From: Bauldia litoralis
GTDB taxonomy: Bacteria > Pseudomonadota > Alphaproteobacteria > Rhizobiales > Kaistiaceae
Assembly: GCF_900104485.1 (NCBI RefSeq)
Contig: NZ_FMXQ01000007.1
Coordinates: 124,001-188,000 of the forward strand
DNA length: 64,000 nucleotides
Direction of reading: 5' to 3'
The translations under genes and the position numbers were made by a program. The stretch's first letter is position 1; each line of letters starts with the position of its first letter. Below, in pieces: positions 11,567-19,978 of the stretch. The notes beneath the pieces were generated by a model. The model saw only the letters and a program-made list of their open reading frames with translations, had not been told where the DNA came from and searched no databases.

Positions 11567-11679
11567 GGATCGGGCCTCGCCTGGGTCTGTCGGTCAAAAA
11601 GATGGACCGCTGCATGGTCGGCTGACAAGTGCACGACGTCGCCGACGATTTCCTGGCAGCCGACGAACGGTTGGTGGCC
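11563..11679 (-). pseudogene. C-terminal remnant of an ABC transporter ATPase (TOBE tail)
   Basis: On the minus strand a 38-codon open stretch ends at a stop that overlaps the phosphodiesterase start codon as ATGA. Its translation ends with a VVHLSAD...AVHLFDRQTQ pattern. This resembles the last strands of the TOBE domain in UgpC/MalK-type sugar or glycerophosphate importer ATPases, which typically end in a HLFDxxTG-like motif. An in-frame TGA at 11680-11682 closes the frame just upstream, and no Walker motifs follow. I infer that the rest of the ATPase gene was deleted. The match is by eye over a short segment. Confidence 0.55.
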
Positions 11680-11878
11680 TCAGCGGGCTAGCGATCGCAG
11701 ATGACAGGCGGTTTGCCGTCCGGTGTCGGTTCGGTGACAGGGGTGGCCGCGCCGTGGAAAGCCGGGCTTTTGGCCAAATGGTCGGGGAAGGGGCGTCGCC
11801 CGGGTTTGATCTTGTGGCGGCCGGGGGCGGCGGCTATACAGCCGCCACAATCCAACCAGCGACACAACAGGAGCTACC

Positions 11879-12301
11879 ATGGCCCTCGAACGGACCTTCT
11901 CGATGATCAAGCCGGATGCAACGGCGCGTAACCTCACCGGCAAGATCGTCGCGAAGCTGGAGGATGCCGGCCTGCGCGTCGTCGCCAGCAAGCGCGTGTG
12001 GATGAGCCGCAAGCAGGCCGAGGGCTTCTACGCCGTCCACAAGGGACGCCCCTTCTTCGACGAGCTCTGCGACTTCATGTCGTCCGGCCCGACCGTGGTC
12101 CAGGTTCTGGAAGGCGAGGGCGCCATCCTGAAGAACCGCGAAGTCATGGGCGCGACCAACCCGGCCGATGCCGCCGAAGGCACGATCCGCAAGGAATTCG
12201 CCACCTCGATCGGCGAGAATTCGGTCCACGGTTCGGATGCGCCGGAGACGGCCGCCGAGGAAATCGCCTACTGGTTCGCCGGCATCGAGATCGTCGGCTG
12301 A
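11879..12301 (+). CDS. ndk: Nucleoside diphosphate kinase
   Basis: A 140-residue enzyme of exactly the usual bacterial length, which balances nucleoside triphosphate pools by phosphotransfer through a phosphohistidine. The catalytic His117 lies in the signature NSVHGSD. Other family blocks are present: TFSMIKPDA near the start, [15 protein letters not shown] and [12 protein letters not shown] 11879 follows AACAGGAGCTACC, a good ribosome binding site. A hairpin with a short T run follows the stop. Confidence 0.98.
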   Translation: MALERTFSMIKPDATARNLTGKIVAKLEDAGLRVVASKRVWMSRKQAEGFYAVHKGRPFFDELCDFMSSGPTVVQVLEGEGAILKNREVMGATNPADAAEGTIRKEFATSIGENSVHGSDAPETAAEEIAYWFAGIEIVG

Positions 12302-12303
12302 GT

Positions 12304-12334
12304 CAGCCGACGCCGATTTTCGGCTGAACCTTTT
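12304..12334 (+). terminator. Putative terminator after ndk
   Basis: A 7-bp stem (CAGCCGA at 12304-12310, TCGGCTG at 12320-12326) with a 9-nt loop is followed by AACCTTTT. It lies two bases past the ndk stop and would separate ndk from the downstream DUF2171 gene. The stem is short, so confidence is moderate. Confidence 0.45.
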
Positions 12335-12349
12335 CGCGATCGCGACGTT

Positions 12350-12380
12350 CTCCTTCCGGAATGCAACAGACCGGAAGGAG
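12350..12380 (+). promoter_or_regulatory. Perfect hairpin that buries the DUF2171 ribosome binding site
   Basis: CTCCTTCCGG at 12350-12359 and CCGGAAGGAG at 12371-12380 are perfect reverse complements separated by 11 nt. The 3' arm contains the Shine-Dalgarno sequence GGAAGGAG, which sits 7 nt before the ATG at 12388. In RNA this stem would hide the ribosome binding site, as expected for a translational switch such as an RNA thermometer or a protein- or sRNA-opened leader. The function is inference. Confidence 0.6.
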
Positions 12381-12387
12381 ATCACCC

Positions 12388-12612
12388 ATGTTTGCGACCG
12401 CGCAAATCAAGGAACATATGGAAGTCGTCGGTTCGGACGGCGCCCATGTCGGCACCGTCGACCACATGGAAGGCGACGAGAAGATCAAGCTGACCCGGCG
12501 GGACTCGGCCGACCAGCAGCACCACTACCTGGCGGTCCACCTCGTCGACCATGTCGACGACAAGGTCCACCTCAAGATCGGATCCGCCCAGGCGCCGAGC
12601 CAGTTTCTCTGA
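12388..12612 (+). CDS. DUF2171 domain-containing protein
   Basis: A 74-residue protein beginning MFATAQIKEHMEVVGSDG, a typical DUF2171 opening, with the pattern VGTVDHMEGD, KIKLTRRDS and HHYLAVHLVDHVD. These are small PRC-barrel-like soluble proteins of unknown role found widely in alphaproteobacteria, sometimes linked to stress responses. ATG 12388 is chosen over the in-frame ATG at 12361 because the strong GGAAGGAG sits just upstream of it, inside a perfect hairpin. Confidence 0.85.
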   Translation: MFATAQIKEHMEVVGSDGAHVGTVDHMEGDEKIKLTRRDSADQQHHYLAVHLVDHVDDKVHLKIGSAQAPSQFL

Positions 12613-12633
12613 CGCCGACGCGAAGACCGAAAC

Positions 12634-13113
12634 CTAATCCGACGACGACCAGCGCTTGACGGTCTGGTCGTCGTTTTCTTTTGCGGAGACCCATTCGGAC
12701 GGCGCCTCGGCACCGGCGACATGCTCCTTCTTCCAGAAGGGCGCGCGGGTCTTGAGGAAATCCATCAGGAAATCGGCCGCGGCGAAGGCAGCCTCGCGAT
12801 GCGACGAGGCGGCGACCACCAGCACGATATTCTCGCCGGGATGGATCCGGCCATAGCGATGGATCACCGTGAGGCCGAGCAGCGGCCAGCGGTCGGCGGC
12901 TTCGCCGGCGATCCGGGCGATCTCGGCTTCGGCCATGCCGGGATAATGCTCGAGTTCAAGGGCGGCGAGCTTGCCGTCCTCGTCGCGGCAGAGGCCGGTG
13001 AAGGTGACGATCGCGCCGACGTTGCGGCTGAGGCGGGCAAGCCTCTCCGACTCGGCGGCGACATCGAAGTCGGCCGCCTGGACCCGGACGTCGATCGGCG
13101 GCCGGTCAGCCAC
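12634..13113 (-). CDS. moaE: Molybdopterin synthase catalytic subunit
   Basis: A 159-residue large subunit of molybdopterin synthase, which inserts two sulfurs into cyclic pyranopterin monophosphate using MoaD thiocarboxylate. Family blocks are clear: GAIVTFTGLCRDE, LELEHYPGMAE, HRYGRIHPGE, SSHREAAF and the catalytic-lysine segment APFWKKEH. The start overlaps the end of moaD by 8 nt, which indicates translational coupling in a pgsA-moaD-moaE operon on the minus strand. Confidence 0.96.
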   Translation of the reverse strand: MADRPPIDVRVQAADFDVAAESERLARLSRNVGAIVTFTGLCRDEDGKLAALELEHYPGMAEAEIARIAGEAADRWPLLGLTVIHRYGRIHPGENIVLVVAASSHREAAFAAADFLMDFLKTRAPFWKKEHVAGAEAPSEWVSAKENDDQTVKRWSSSD

Positions 13114-13357
13114 CGGTCATCGGCGGGAAGAGGGCGACTTCCCGTGCCTCGCCGAGCGGCGTGTCGGACGCGACATGGACGTGATCGACCGCGACGCGGA
13201 TCAGCGACGGTTCGGCCAGCGCGTATTCATATTGCTCGCCGCGCGTCCTGAGCCAGTCGAGCAGGGCGCCGACGGTGGCCACGCCCTCGGGCAGGGCGAC
13301 GTCCTCCTCCGGCACGCCGATACGCTCGCGGACCCAGGCGAAATAGACCAGCTTCAC
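13106..13357 (-). CDS. moaD: Molybdopterin synthase sulfur carrier subunit
   Basis: An 83-residue ubiquitin-fold protein ending in the essential Gly-Gly (PPMTGG), the site of adenylation and thiocarboxylation. The opening VKLVYFAWVRERIG is typical for MoaD. It starts with GTG at 13357, overlapping the pgsA stop by 4 nt, and its end overlaps moaE by 8 nt. Pairing with MoaE confirms the assignment. A longer frame upstream runs into pgsA and is not used. Confidence 0.95.
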   Translation of the reverse strand: MKLVYFAWVRERIGVPEEDVALPEGVATVGALLDWLRTRGEQYEYALAEPSLIRVAVDHVHVASDTPLGEAREVALFPPMTGG

Positions 13358-14019
13358 GAATCCTCCGACAGCAGATGGCGGATGCCCGCCCGGAAATAGT
13401 CGTAGCCGGTATAGAGGGTGACCAGCGCCGATATCCAGAGCAGCAGCAGCCCGATATAGGAGACGATGCCGATATCGGAACCCATGATCGTCAGGTTCGA
13501 AAACACCTTGTCGCCGGCGGTCCCGGCGAGCAGGAAGCCGATCGCCACCATCTGCAGCGTCGTCTTCCACTTGGCCAGTCGCGTCACCGGGACGCTGACC
13601 CGCAATTCGGCGAGGAATTCGCGCAGGCCCGACACGGAGATCTCGCGGGTGAGGATGACGATGGCGGCGAGCAGCGACCAGCCGCCGATGGTGTTGTCGG
13701 AGACCAGCAGCATCAGCGATGTGGCGACCAGCAGCTTGTCGGCAATCGGATCGAGCATCCGGCCGATCGACGACTGCATCTGCCAGGCGCGGGCGAGGTA
13801 GCCATCGAAGAAATCGGTGACGCTGGCGGCGATGAAGATGGCGAGCGACAGCCAGCGGCCGAGGTCGTCCTGGAGGTAATAGGTGAGGATGATCGCCGGT
13901 ACCGCCAGGATCCGCCCATAGGTCAGGAGGTTCGGCAGCGTGAACGGACCCGCTTTATCGGATTTGGGTCGCAAGGCAGGGGTCTCGACCATCTGGAAAA
14001 TTACCATGGCCGCCGGCAT
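13354..14019 (-). CDS. pgsA: CDP-diacylglycerol--glycerol-3-phosphate 3-phosphatidyltransferase
   Basis: An inner-membrane CDP-alcohol phosphatidyltransferase of up to 221 residues that makes phosphatidylglycerol phosphate, the first committed step to phosphatidylglycerol and cardiolipin. The diagnostic motif D-x2-D-G-x2-A-R-x8-G-x3-D-x3-D is complete in VTDFFDGYLARAW...GRMLDPIADK. Four to five hydrophobic segments follow the N-terminal TLPNLLTYGRI block. Several nearby ATGs (14019, 14007) make the exact start uncertain. It heads an operon with moaD and moaE. Confidence 0.96.
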   Translation of the reverse strand: MPAAMVIFQMVETPALRPKSDKAGPFTLPNLLTYGRILAVPAIILTYYLQDDLGRWLSLAIFIAASVTDFFDGYLARAWQMQSSIGRMLDPIADKLLVATSLMLLVSDNTIGGWSLLAAIVILTREISVSGLREFLAELRVSVPVTRLAKWKTTLQMVAIGFLLAGTAGDKVFSNLTIMGSDIGIVSYIGLLLLWISALVTLYTGYDYFRAGIRHLLSEDS

Positions 14020-14089
14020 TTGAGGATTGCCGGGCGGCGGGAGAGGGAATCGGGTTAGGGTCGCGCGCGTCGTTCAAGTCGTTCATCCG

Positions 14090-14491
14090 ATGCCCCCCGG
14101 AGAGCCTTCGGCCAGTGCCATGCTAAAAGCCTTTCGTCACGTCGTCCACGCCGCCGGCTATTCGGTGGCCGGGTTCGGGCATCTTTTTCGCCACGAACTG
14201 GCGGCGCGCCTCGAAATCGGGGCCGGGATCCTGTCCTTCGTCTGGCTGATCGTCCTCGGCCGGCCGTTCCGCGACTATATCATCCTGCTCATCCTGTTCT
14301 GCGTCCTGATCAGCGTCGAGGCGCTGAATACCGCCGTGGAGCGGATCGTCGACAAGCTGTCGCCGGAGATCTCCGAATTCGGCAAGAATGCCAAGGATCT
14401 CGGCTCCGCCGCCGTCTTCGCCATGCTGGCGGCGGCCGGCATCTTCCTGGTCGCCGTCACCGCCGATTCCGCCGGGCTGATCGCCTTCTAG
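14090..14491 (+). CDS. dgkA: Diacylglycerol kinase
   Basis: A small integral membrane kinase that phosphorylates diacylglycerol and recycles lipid turnover products. Three transmembrane segments are visible, and the active-site blocks RLEIGAG, EALNTAVERIVD and GKNAKDLGSAAV match prokaryotic DgkA. Starts at ATG 14090 (133 residues) or 14120 (MLKAFRHVVH, 123 residues) are both possible; the shorter form equals the usual family length. It opens a divergent three-gene block with a glycosyltransferase and a methyltransferase. Confidence 0.93.
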   Translation: MPPGEPSASAMLKAFRHVVHAAGYSVAGFGHLFRHELAARLEIGAGILSFVWLIVLGRPFRDYIILLILFCVLISVEALNTAVERIVDKLSPEISEFGKNAKDLGSAAVFAMLAAAGIFLVAVTADSAGLIAF

Positions 14492-14572
14492 CGCCGCTTG
14501 CGCGGTCGCCGCGCGATGGACTTCGCCGGGGAGCGGCCCTATAGGTCGCCGACCCCGGGTCCCGAAAGACGC

Positions 14573-15544
14573 ATGAACCAGAAAGCCACCCCCCACGTCG
14601 TCGTCGCCGCGGCAACCTGCCGCCGTCCGCGCATGCTGTCGCAACTGCTCGAGTCCTACGAGACGTTGCGCCTGCCGGACGACGTGCAGGTGACCTTCCT
14701 CGTCATCGACAACGCACCGGAACTGCCGGTCAAGGACGTGGTGGACGCGTGGCGCAAAAAGACCGGGCTCGACGCCCGCTACGTGCTGGAACGCGAACCG
14801 GGCATTCCCTTCGCCCGCAACCGCGGCATTGACGAGGCGCTGGCTTATGGCGCCGACTTCCTCGCCTATGTCGACGACGACGAGGTCGTCGATCCCGAAT
14901 GGCTGGCCGCCATCGTCGCTCACCAGCGCAAGGAAGGATCGAACCTCGTCGGCGGGCCGGTCCGCAGCCTGCCGCCCGAGGATGCCTCGGCGCTTGACCG
15001 CTATGTCTTCGGCGGCATCCGCCGGCGCTACGAGCGCAAGGAAGAGAAGAACGCCCGGCGACGGCGCAAGGGGACCGACGGCGGCGTCACCATCATCACC
15101 AATAACTGGCTGGCCGACCTCGCCTGGATGAAGGCCAACGACCTGCGCTTCGACATCGGCCTGCGCTATTCCGGCGGTTCCGACACCGCGCTCTACCACG
15201 CCGCCAAGCGCCTCGGCGCGACGTCGTCATGGTGTCCCGAGGCGCTGGTCTACGAGACCGTGCCGAAGGATCGCATCGGCCTCGGCTACCAGTTCCGCCG
15301 CGCCCGCGACCAGGCGGCGACCAGCTTCTGGCGCAAGGCCGCGGCCGAGCGGCGCAGCCTGCCGGTCAACATCGCCACCGCCTTCGGCAAGGCGCTGCTC
15401 GGCAGCATCCTGGTCCTGGTCTCGCCGCTGACCCTCGGCCGTACCCTTGTCGACGGTGTCCGGCTGGTCGGCTACGGCGTCGGCTATACGCTGGCGATGG
15501 CCGGCCGGCGCTCGCGCCACTACGAGGTCCTGCAGGGCGAGTAG
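14573..15544 (+). CDS. Family 2 glycosyltransferase
   Basis: A 323-residue GT-A-fold glycosyltransferase. The nucleotide-sugar motif appears as YVDDDEVVDPEWL around residue 100, preceded by EPGIPFARNRGIDEAL, a typical GT2 block. The C-terminal part (GKALLGSILVLVSPLTLGRTL) is hydrophobic and may anchor it in the inner membrane. Sugar and acceptor cannot be predicted. Start ATG 14573 follows CGAAAGACGC. It lies between dgkA and a methyltransferase on the same strand, so a role in envelope glycolipid or polysaccharide modification is plausible. Confidence 0.88.
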   Translation: MNQKATPHVVVAAATCRRPRMLSQLLESYETLRLPDDVQVTFLVIDNAPELPVKDVVDAWRKKTGLDARYVLEREPGIPFARNRGIDEALAYGADFLAYVDDDEVVDPEWLAAIVAHQRKEGSNLVGGPVRSLPPEDASALDRYVFGGIRRRYERKEEKNARRRRKGTDGGVTIITNNWLADLAWMKANDLRFDIGLRYSGGSDTALYHAAKRLGATSSWCPEALVYETVPKDRIGLGYQFRRARDQAATSFWRKAAAERRSLPVNIATAFGKALLGSILVLVSPLTLGRTLVDGVRLVGYGVGYTLAMAGRRSRHYEVLQGE

Positions 15545-15563
15545 GGGGCCGCGCGGTGGTCCG

Positions 15564-16307
15564 ATGAAGCAGAACAAATACGACGATCCGGATTTCTTTG
15601 CCCGCTACAGCGCGATGCCGCGCTCGACCGGCGGGCTGGCCGCCGCCAACGAGTGGCCGGCTGTCCGCGACCTGCTGCCGGAGCTTGAAGGTAAGCGCGT
15701 CCTCGATCTCGGCTGCGGCTTCGGGTGGCATTGTCGCTACGCGCGGGAATCCGGCGCCCGATCGGTCGTCGGCGTCGACCTGTCGTCGCGCATGCTCGAC
15801 CGCGCCCGCGCCACGACCGACGATCCGGCGATCACCTATGTCCAGTCGGCGATCGAGGATATCGGTTTCGACGCCGCCAGCTTCGACGTGGTGCTGAGTT
15901 CGCTGGCGCTCCACTATGTCGAAGACTTCGATCGGGCCTGCGCCCGTGTCGCGGCGTGCCTCGTCGATGATGGCGCCTTCGTCCTTTCGGTCGAGCATCC
16001 GGTCTTCACCGCGCGCGAGGCGCAGGACTGGCACCGCGGCGCGGCGGGCGAGATTGCGCACTGGCCGGTGGACGACTACCAGCGCGAAGGCCGGCGCCAT
16101 ACGCGATGGATGGCCGACGACGTGGTCAAGTATCACCGGACGGTCGCCACGACCGTCAACACGCTGGTCGACAACGGCTTCCGCATCGCGCGGCTGCTCG
16201 AGCCGCAACCGACGCCGGAGGCGCTGGCGAGCGATCCGGCGCTCGCCGACGAGTTGCGGCGGCCGATGTTCATGGCGGTGTCGGCGGTGAAAGAGCGCGC
16301 GCCCTAG
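15564..16307 (+). CDS. Class I SAM-dependent methyltransferase
   Basis: A 247-residue Rossmann-fold methyltransferase. Motif I VLDLGCGFGWHC lies near residue 45, the acidic adenosine contact VVGVDLSSRML follows, then a VLSSLALHYVEDF motif IV-like block. The opening MKQNKYDDPDFFARYSAMPRS is common in methyltransferases of this subgroup. The substrate is unknown. It follows the glycosyltransferase after 19 nt and probably shares a transcript, and it converges on uvrC. Confidence 0.88.
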   Translation: MKQNKYDDPDFFARYSAMPRSTGGLAAANEWPAVRDLLPELEGKRVLDLGCGFGWHCRYARESGARSVVGVDLSSRMLDRARATTDDPAITYVQSAIEDIGFDAASFDVVLSSLALHYVEDFDRACARVAACLVDDGAFVLSVEHPVFTAREAQDWHRGAAGEIAHWPVDDYQREGRRHTRWMADDVVKYHRTVATTVNTLVDNGFRIARLLEPQPTPEALASDPALADELRRPMFMAVSAVKERAP

Positions 16308-16316
16308 CGCGGCGCT

Positions 16317-18227
16317 TCAGTTTCCGTTTTCGTGGAAGTGGTCGTAGATCGCTCGCGCGGTCTGCTCGGAGATTCCCTGCACCGACAACAGGTCCTCGAC
16401 GCTGGCGCGGCTGACCGCCTTGGCGGTGCCGAAGTGGTGGAGGAGGGCGCGCTTGCGGGTCGGGCCGATGCCGGCGACCTCGTCGAGCGGATTGCGGGCC
16501 ATGTCGATGCGCCGGCGGGTGCGGTGCGAGCCGATGGCGAAGCGGTGGGCTTCGTCGCGCAGGCGCTGGACGTAATAGAGCACCGGATCGCGCGGCTGGA
16601 GCTTGAAGGACTCGCGGCCGGGCATGAAGAAGGTTTCCTTGCCGGCGTCGCGGTCGGGGCCCTTGGCGACGCCGATCACCGGCAGGTCGGTGACGCCGAG
16701 CTCCTTCAGCGTATCGACCGCCGCGGCAAGCTGGCCGCGACCGCCGTCGATGATCAGGAGATCCGGCCAGGGGCCGACCGTTTCCGGCTCCGACTCGGCG
16801 TTGTTGCGCGGTCCCTGCTCCTTGAGCAGCCGCGAGAAGCGGCGCTGCAGCACCTCGCGCATCATGCCGTAGTCGTCGCCCGGGTTGATGTCGGCCGACT
16901 TGATGTTGAACTTGCGGTAGTGGCTCTTGGCGAAGCCTTCGGCACCGGCGACGACCATCGCGCCGACGGCGTTGGTGCCCATGATGTGGCTGTTGTCGTA
17001 GACCTCGATGCGGGCCGGCGGCGCCGGCAGCGACAGCGCCTCGGCCAGGCCGGCAAGCAGGGCCTTCTGCGACGCGGACTCGGCGACCTGCCGGCCAAGC
17101 GCCTCGCGCGCATTGTTGAGGGCGTGCTCGACAAGGTCCTTCTTCTCGCCCCGCTGCGGCCGGACGACGGTGACCCTGGCGCCGCTCTTTTCGCTCAGCG
17201 CCTCGGCCAGCAGCGCCTGCTCCTCGATGTCGTGGGACAGCAGGATCAGCTTCGGCACCGGCTTGTCGTCGTAGAACTGGGCGAGGAAGGAGCCGAGCAC
17301 CGCCGGGGCGTCGAGGTCCTTGTCGGCGCGGGGGAAGTAGGCGCGGTTGCCCCAGTTCTGGCCGGTGCGGAAGAAGAAGACCTGGATGCAGGTGGCGCCG
17401 CCCTGCTGGTGGGCGGCGAAGACATCCGCCTCCTGGAAGGTGTGGGGATTGATCCCCTGGTGCGACTGGACATGCGACAGCGCCGCCAGCCGGTCGCGGT
17501 AGATCGCCGCCGACTCGAAATCGAGACGCTCCGAGGCCGTCTCCATCTCGGCCTGGATCTCGGTGCGGACGGCGTCGCTGCGGCCGGAGAGGAAGGCCTT
17601 CGCCTCATCGACGAGATGGCGATAATCCTCCTCCGAGATCACCCCGGTGCACGGGGCCGAGCAGCGCTTGATCTGGTAGAGCAGGCACGGCCGCGTCCGG
17701 CTCTCGTAATAGGAGTCCGAGCAGGTCCTGAGCAGGAAGGCGCGCTGCAGGGCGTTGATGGTGCGGCCGACCGCGCCGGCCGAGGCGAAGGGGCCGAAAT
17801 AGGTGCCCTTGCGGCTGCGCGCGCCGCGATGCTTGACGATCGCCGGGGCGGCATGATCCTCGGCCACCAGGATATAGGGGAAGGACTTGTCGTCGCGCAG
17901 CAGGACGTTGAAGCGCGGCCTGAGCCGCTTGATCAGGTTGGCCTCGAGCAGCAGCGCCTCGGTCTCGGAGCGGGTCGAGACGAACTCCATCGCCGCCGTC
18001 GCCATGATCATCCGGGCGATGCGGCCGGGCTGTCCGGCGATCCGGGTGTAGCTCTGCACCCGCTTCTTGAGGCTGCGCGCCTTGCCGACATAAAGGACCT
18101 TGCCGGCGGAATCGATCATCCGGTAGACGCCCGGCCCGTTGGGCAGGCGCTTGATGACGTCGGCGATCACCGCGACGCCGACGGGTCGCGGCGCCTCCTC
18201 GGTGGCGCTGGTGGTCTCGTCGGTCAT
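16317..18227 (-). CDS. uvrC: UvrABC excinuclease subunit C
   Basis: A 636-residue nucleotide excision repair nuclease that makes both incisions around UvrB-bound lesions. The GIY-YIG domain starts near residue 28 ([10 protein letters not shown]...[14 protein letters not shown]). A UVR motif region lies in the middle ([13 protein letters not shown]), the RNase H-like 5' nuclease domain follows ([28 protein letters not shown]), and two helix-hairpin-helix units end the protein ([25 protein letters not shown]). It starts two bases after the stop of the upstream SDR gene, so the two form one operon. Confidence 0.98.
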   Translation of the reverse strand: MTDETTSATEEAPRPVGVAVIADVIKRLPNGPGVYRMIDSAGKVLYVGKARSLKKRVQSYTRIAGQPGRIARMIMATAAMEFVSTRSETEALLLEANLIKRLRPRFNVLLRDDKSFPYILVAEDHAAPAIVKHRGARSRKGTYFGPFASAGAVGRTINALQRAFLLRTCSDSYYESRTRPCLLYQIKRCSAPCTGVISEEDYRHLVDEAKAFLSGRSDAVRTEIQAEMETASERLDFESAAIYRDRLAALSHVQSHQGINPHTFQEADVFAAHQQGGATCIQVFFFRTGQNWGNRAYFPRADKDLDAPAVLGSFLAQFYDDKPVPKLILLSHDIEEQALLAEALSEKSGARVTVVRPQRGEKKDLVEHALNNAREALGRQVAESASQKALLAGLAEALSLPAPPARIEVYDNSHIMGTNAVGAMVVAGAEGFAKSHYRKFNIKSADINPGDDYGMMREVLQRRFSRLLKEQGPRNNAESEPETVGPWPDLLIIDGGRGQLAAAVDTLKELGVTDLPVIGVAKGPDRDAGKETFFMPGRESFKLQPRDPVLYYVQRLRDEAHRFAIGSHRTRRRIDMARNPLDEVAGIGPTRKRALLHHFGTAKAVSRASVEDLLSVQGISEQTARAIYDHFHENGN

Positions 18228-18229
18228 GG

Positions 18230-18994
18230 TCAGGTGTCGAGTTCGGCTACGTCCGGTGTTTCCCAGGCCAGGTGCTGGCCGCCATCCAGTCCTATCATCT
18301 GTCCCGTGATCGACCGGTTTTCAACGAGGTAGCGGATGGTGTTGCCGAACTCTGTCAGGACCGGACCGCGCTTGAGCAGCACCGTGTCGATGCGCGCGGC
18401 GAACTCTGCCTCGGTCTGCGCGGCGTGCCTGAGGGTCGGTCCGGGCGCGATGGCGTTGACCCGGACGCGCGGCGCCAGCGACTGGGCGAGCATTTTCGTC
18501 GCCTCCCACAGCGCGACCTTGGAGAGCTGGTAGGAGAAGTGGCGGGGGGTCGGTTTCCAGACACTCTGGTCGACGAGATTGACGACGTTGCCCTCGACGC
18601 CATCGGGCAGGGCGGCCGCGAAAGCCTGGGCGAGGAAGATCGGCGCGGTGAGGTTGACGGTCATCTGCCTCTGGAAGACAGCCGCGTCGAGGGCGCCACC
18701 GGTATCGTCCGCGAACATTGACGCATTATTTACCAACAACGAAGGTTTACCGAGAATGGCGGCGATTTCGTTCACCGCCGGCGGCAGGGCCGAAAGGTCG
18801 GCGAGATCGGCCTGGAAGAGGGCCGCGCGGCCACCGGATTTCGCGATCCCGCCGGCGACGGATTCCGCCTCGATTCGCGAACGATTGTAATGGATTGCGA
18901 TCGCCCACCCATGGCCGGCGAGGTCCTCGGCGATGGCCTTGCCGATGCGCCGGCCGGCGCCCGTGACGATGGCGACGGGGGGGATTTCGGTCAT
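18230..18994 (-). CDS. SDR oxidoreductase, pteridine reductase (FolM)-like
   Basis: A 254-residue short-chain dehydrogenase. The nucleotide motif is [12 protein letters not shown], with Arg in place of the usual Gly, the TGxxxRxG variant seen in pteridine reductases and FolM. NNAS, the catalytic Ser region [10 protein letters not shown] and the Tyr-x3-Lys in YQLSK are present. A dihydromonapterin or dihydrofolate reductase role is a reasonable inference. In related alphaproteobacteria this gene often precedes uvrC, as here with a two-base gap. Confidence 0.85.
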   Translation of the reverse strand: MTEIPPVAIVTGAGRRIGKAIAEDLAGHGWAIAIHYNRSRIEAESVAGGIAKSGGRAALFQADLADLSALPPAVNEIAAILGKPSLLVNNASMFADDTGGALDAAVFQRQMTVNLTAPIFLAQAFAAALPDGVEGNVVNLVDQSVWKPTPRHFSYQLSKVALWEATKMLAQSLAPRVRVNAIAPGPTLRHAAQTEAEFAARIDTVLLKRGPVLTEFGNTIRYLVENRSITGQMIGLDGGQHLAWETPDVAELDT

Positions 18995-19271
18995 GCGGGG
19001 CAGGCGTCCGGCCTCTGGAGAAGTGTCCCAAACCGGGACGCGTTAAGATTGGTAAACATAGTTAACGAATTCCTTCCCGGTTTTGAAACCGCAGAAAACC
19101 GCCGTTTGCGGCCTTTTTGCAACGTCATATTGCGCCCTGATCGCGCCTCCATGCCGCCGTATTTCCTTAACCTTTACGCCATATTGCTGCGGCTTATATC
19201 CGGGCTAGCGACCGGGGGCACTTCGTCGATGGCGGAGTTCCGGTTCGGAGCGGAAAGACGAGGAGGTTACT

Positions 19272-19907
19272 ATGTCGCGTATGCGTATTCTTGGTGCAAG
19301 CTTGCTTGCCCTTTCGATCGGAACCGGTGCCGCTGGCGCCGCCGATATCTACAACCCGCCGGCGCCGGAGATCATCTACAATCCGACCCCGGCCTTTACC
19401 TGGACCGGCGGCTACCTCGGTGGCCTCGTCGGCTACGGCTGGGGCCAGCCGAAGTCCAAGGGCAAGTCCTGGGACGCTGACGGCTGGGTCGGTGGCGTCT
19501 ACGGCGGTTACAATTTCCAGCCGAGCGCCAACTTCGTCCTCGGTCTGGAAAGCGACCTGACGGCGACGGGCATGAGCGGCAAGAGCGCCGGCGTGTCCAT
19601 GAGCGACTACTGGAACGGCACCGTGCGTGCCCGCGCCGGTATCGCCTTCGATCGCTTCCTGGTCTACGGCACCGGCGGTCTGGCTGTCGGCAGCCTCAAG
19701 GTGAAGAACGGCGGCAAGTCCGATACCAATGCCCGCGCCGGCCTGACGGTGGGTGGCGGTGTCGAAGCCGCGCTGACCGACACGGTCCTCGGCAGGATCG
19801 AGTATCGCTACACCGATTTCGGCGGCGATACCTACAACACCTCGCCGAAGACCAAGGCCAGCTTCTCATCGAGCCAGGTGCTGGTCGGCATCGGCGTCAA
19901 GTTCTGA
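19272..19907 (+). CDS. Outer membrane beta-barrel protein, Omp25/31-like
   Basis: A 211-residue protein with a signal peptide ending GAAGAA before DIYNPP. The mature part has the hallmarks of small 8-stranded rhizobial outer membrane proteins: Pro-rich start, WTGGYLGGLVGYGWG, GGVYGGYNFQ, GRIEYRYTDFGG and a C-terminal aromatic residue in GIGVKF for BAM recognition. AGACGAGGAGG precedes ATG 19272, a strong ribosome binding site. The region upstream back to the SDR gene is relatively AT-rich and presumably holds its promoter. A terminator follows the stop. Confidence 0.92.
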   Translation: MSRMRILGASLLALSIGTGAAGAADIYNPPAPEIIYNPTPAFTWTGGYLGGLVGYGWGQPKSKGKSWDADGWVGGVYGGYNFQPSANFVLGLESDLTATGMSGKSAGVSMSDYWNGTVRARAGIAFDRFLVYGTGGLAVGSLKVKNGGKSDTNARAGLTVGGGVEAALTDTVLGRIEYRYTDFGGDTYNTSPKTKASFSSSQVLVGIGVKF

Positions 19908-19934
19908 CGCTCCGCTGACTGCAAGAGACAAGGA

Positions 19935-19963
19935 GAGCCCTGCTTCGGCGGGGCTCTTTTTTT
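19935..19963 (+). terminator. Rho-independent terminator after the outer membrane protein gene
   Basis: A 9-bp stem (GAGCCCTGC and GCGGGGCTC, one G-U pair) closed by a stable TTCG tetraloop is followed by seven T residues. It lies 27 nt after the stop codon on the plus strand and is a textbook intrinsic terminator. Confidence 0.9.
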
Positions 19964-19978
19964 GTCCGGGGTGTCGGC

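Noticed and set aside
16332-18332. 666-residue open frame antisense to uvrC and the SDR gene
   Set aside because: Composition is Leu/Asp/Gly/Arg-rich without domains. uvrC on the other strand has all its motifs.
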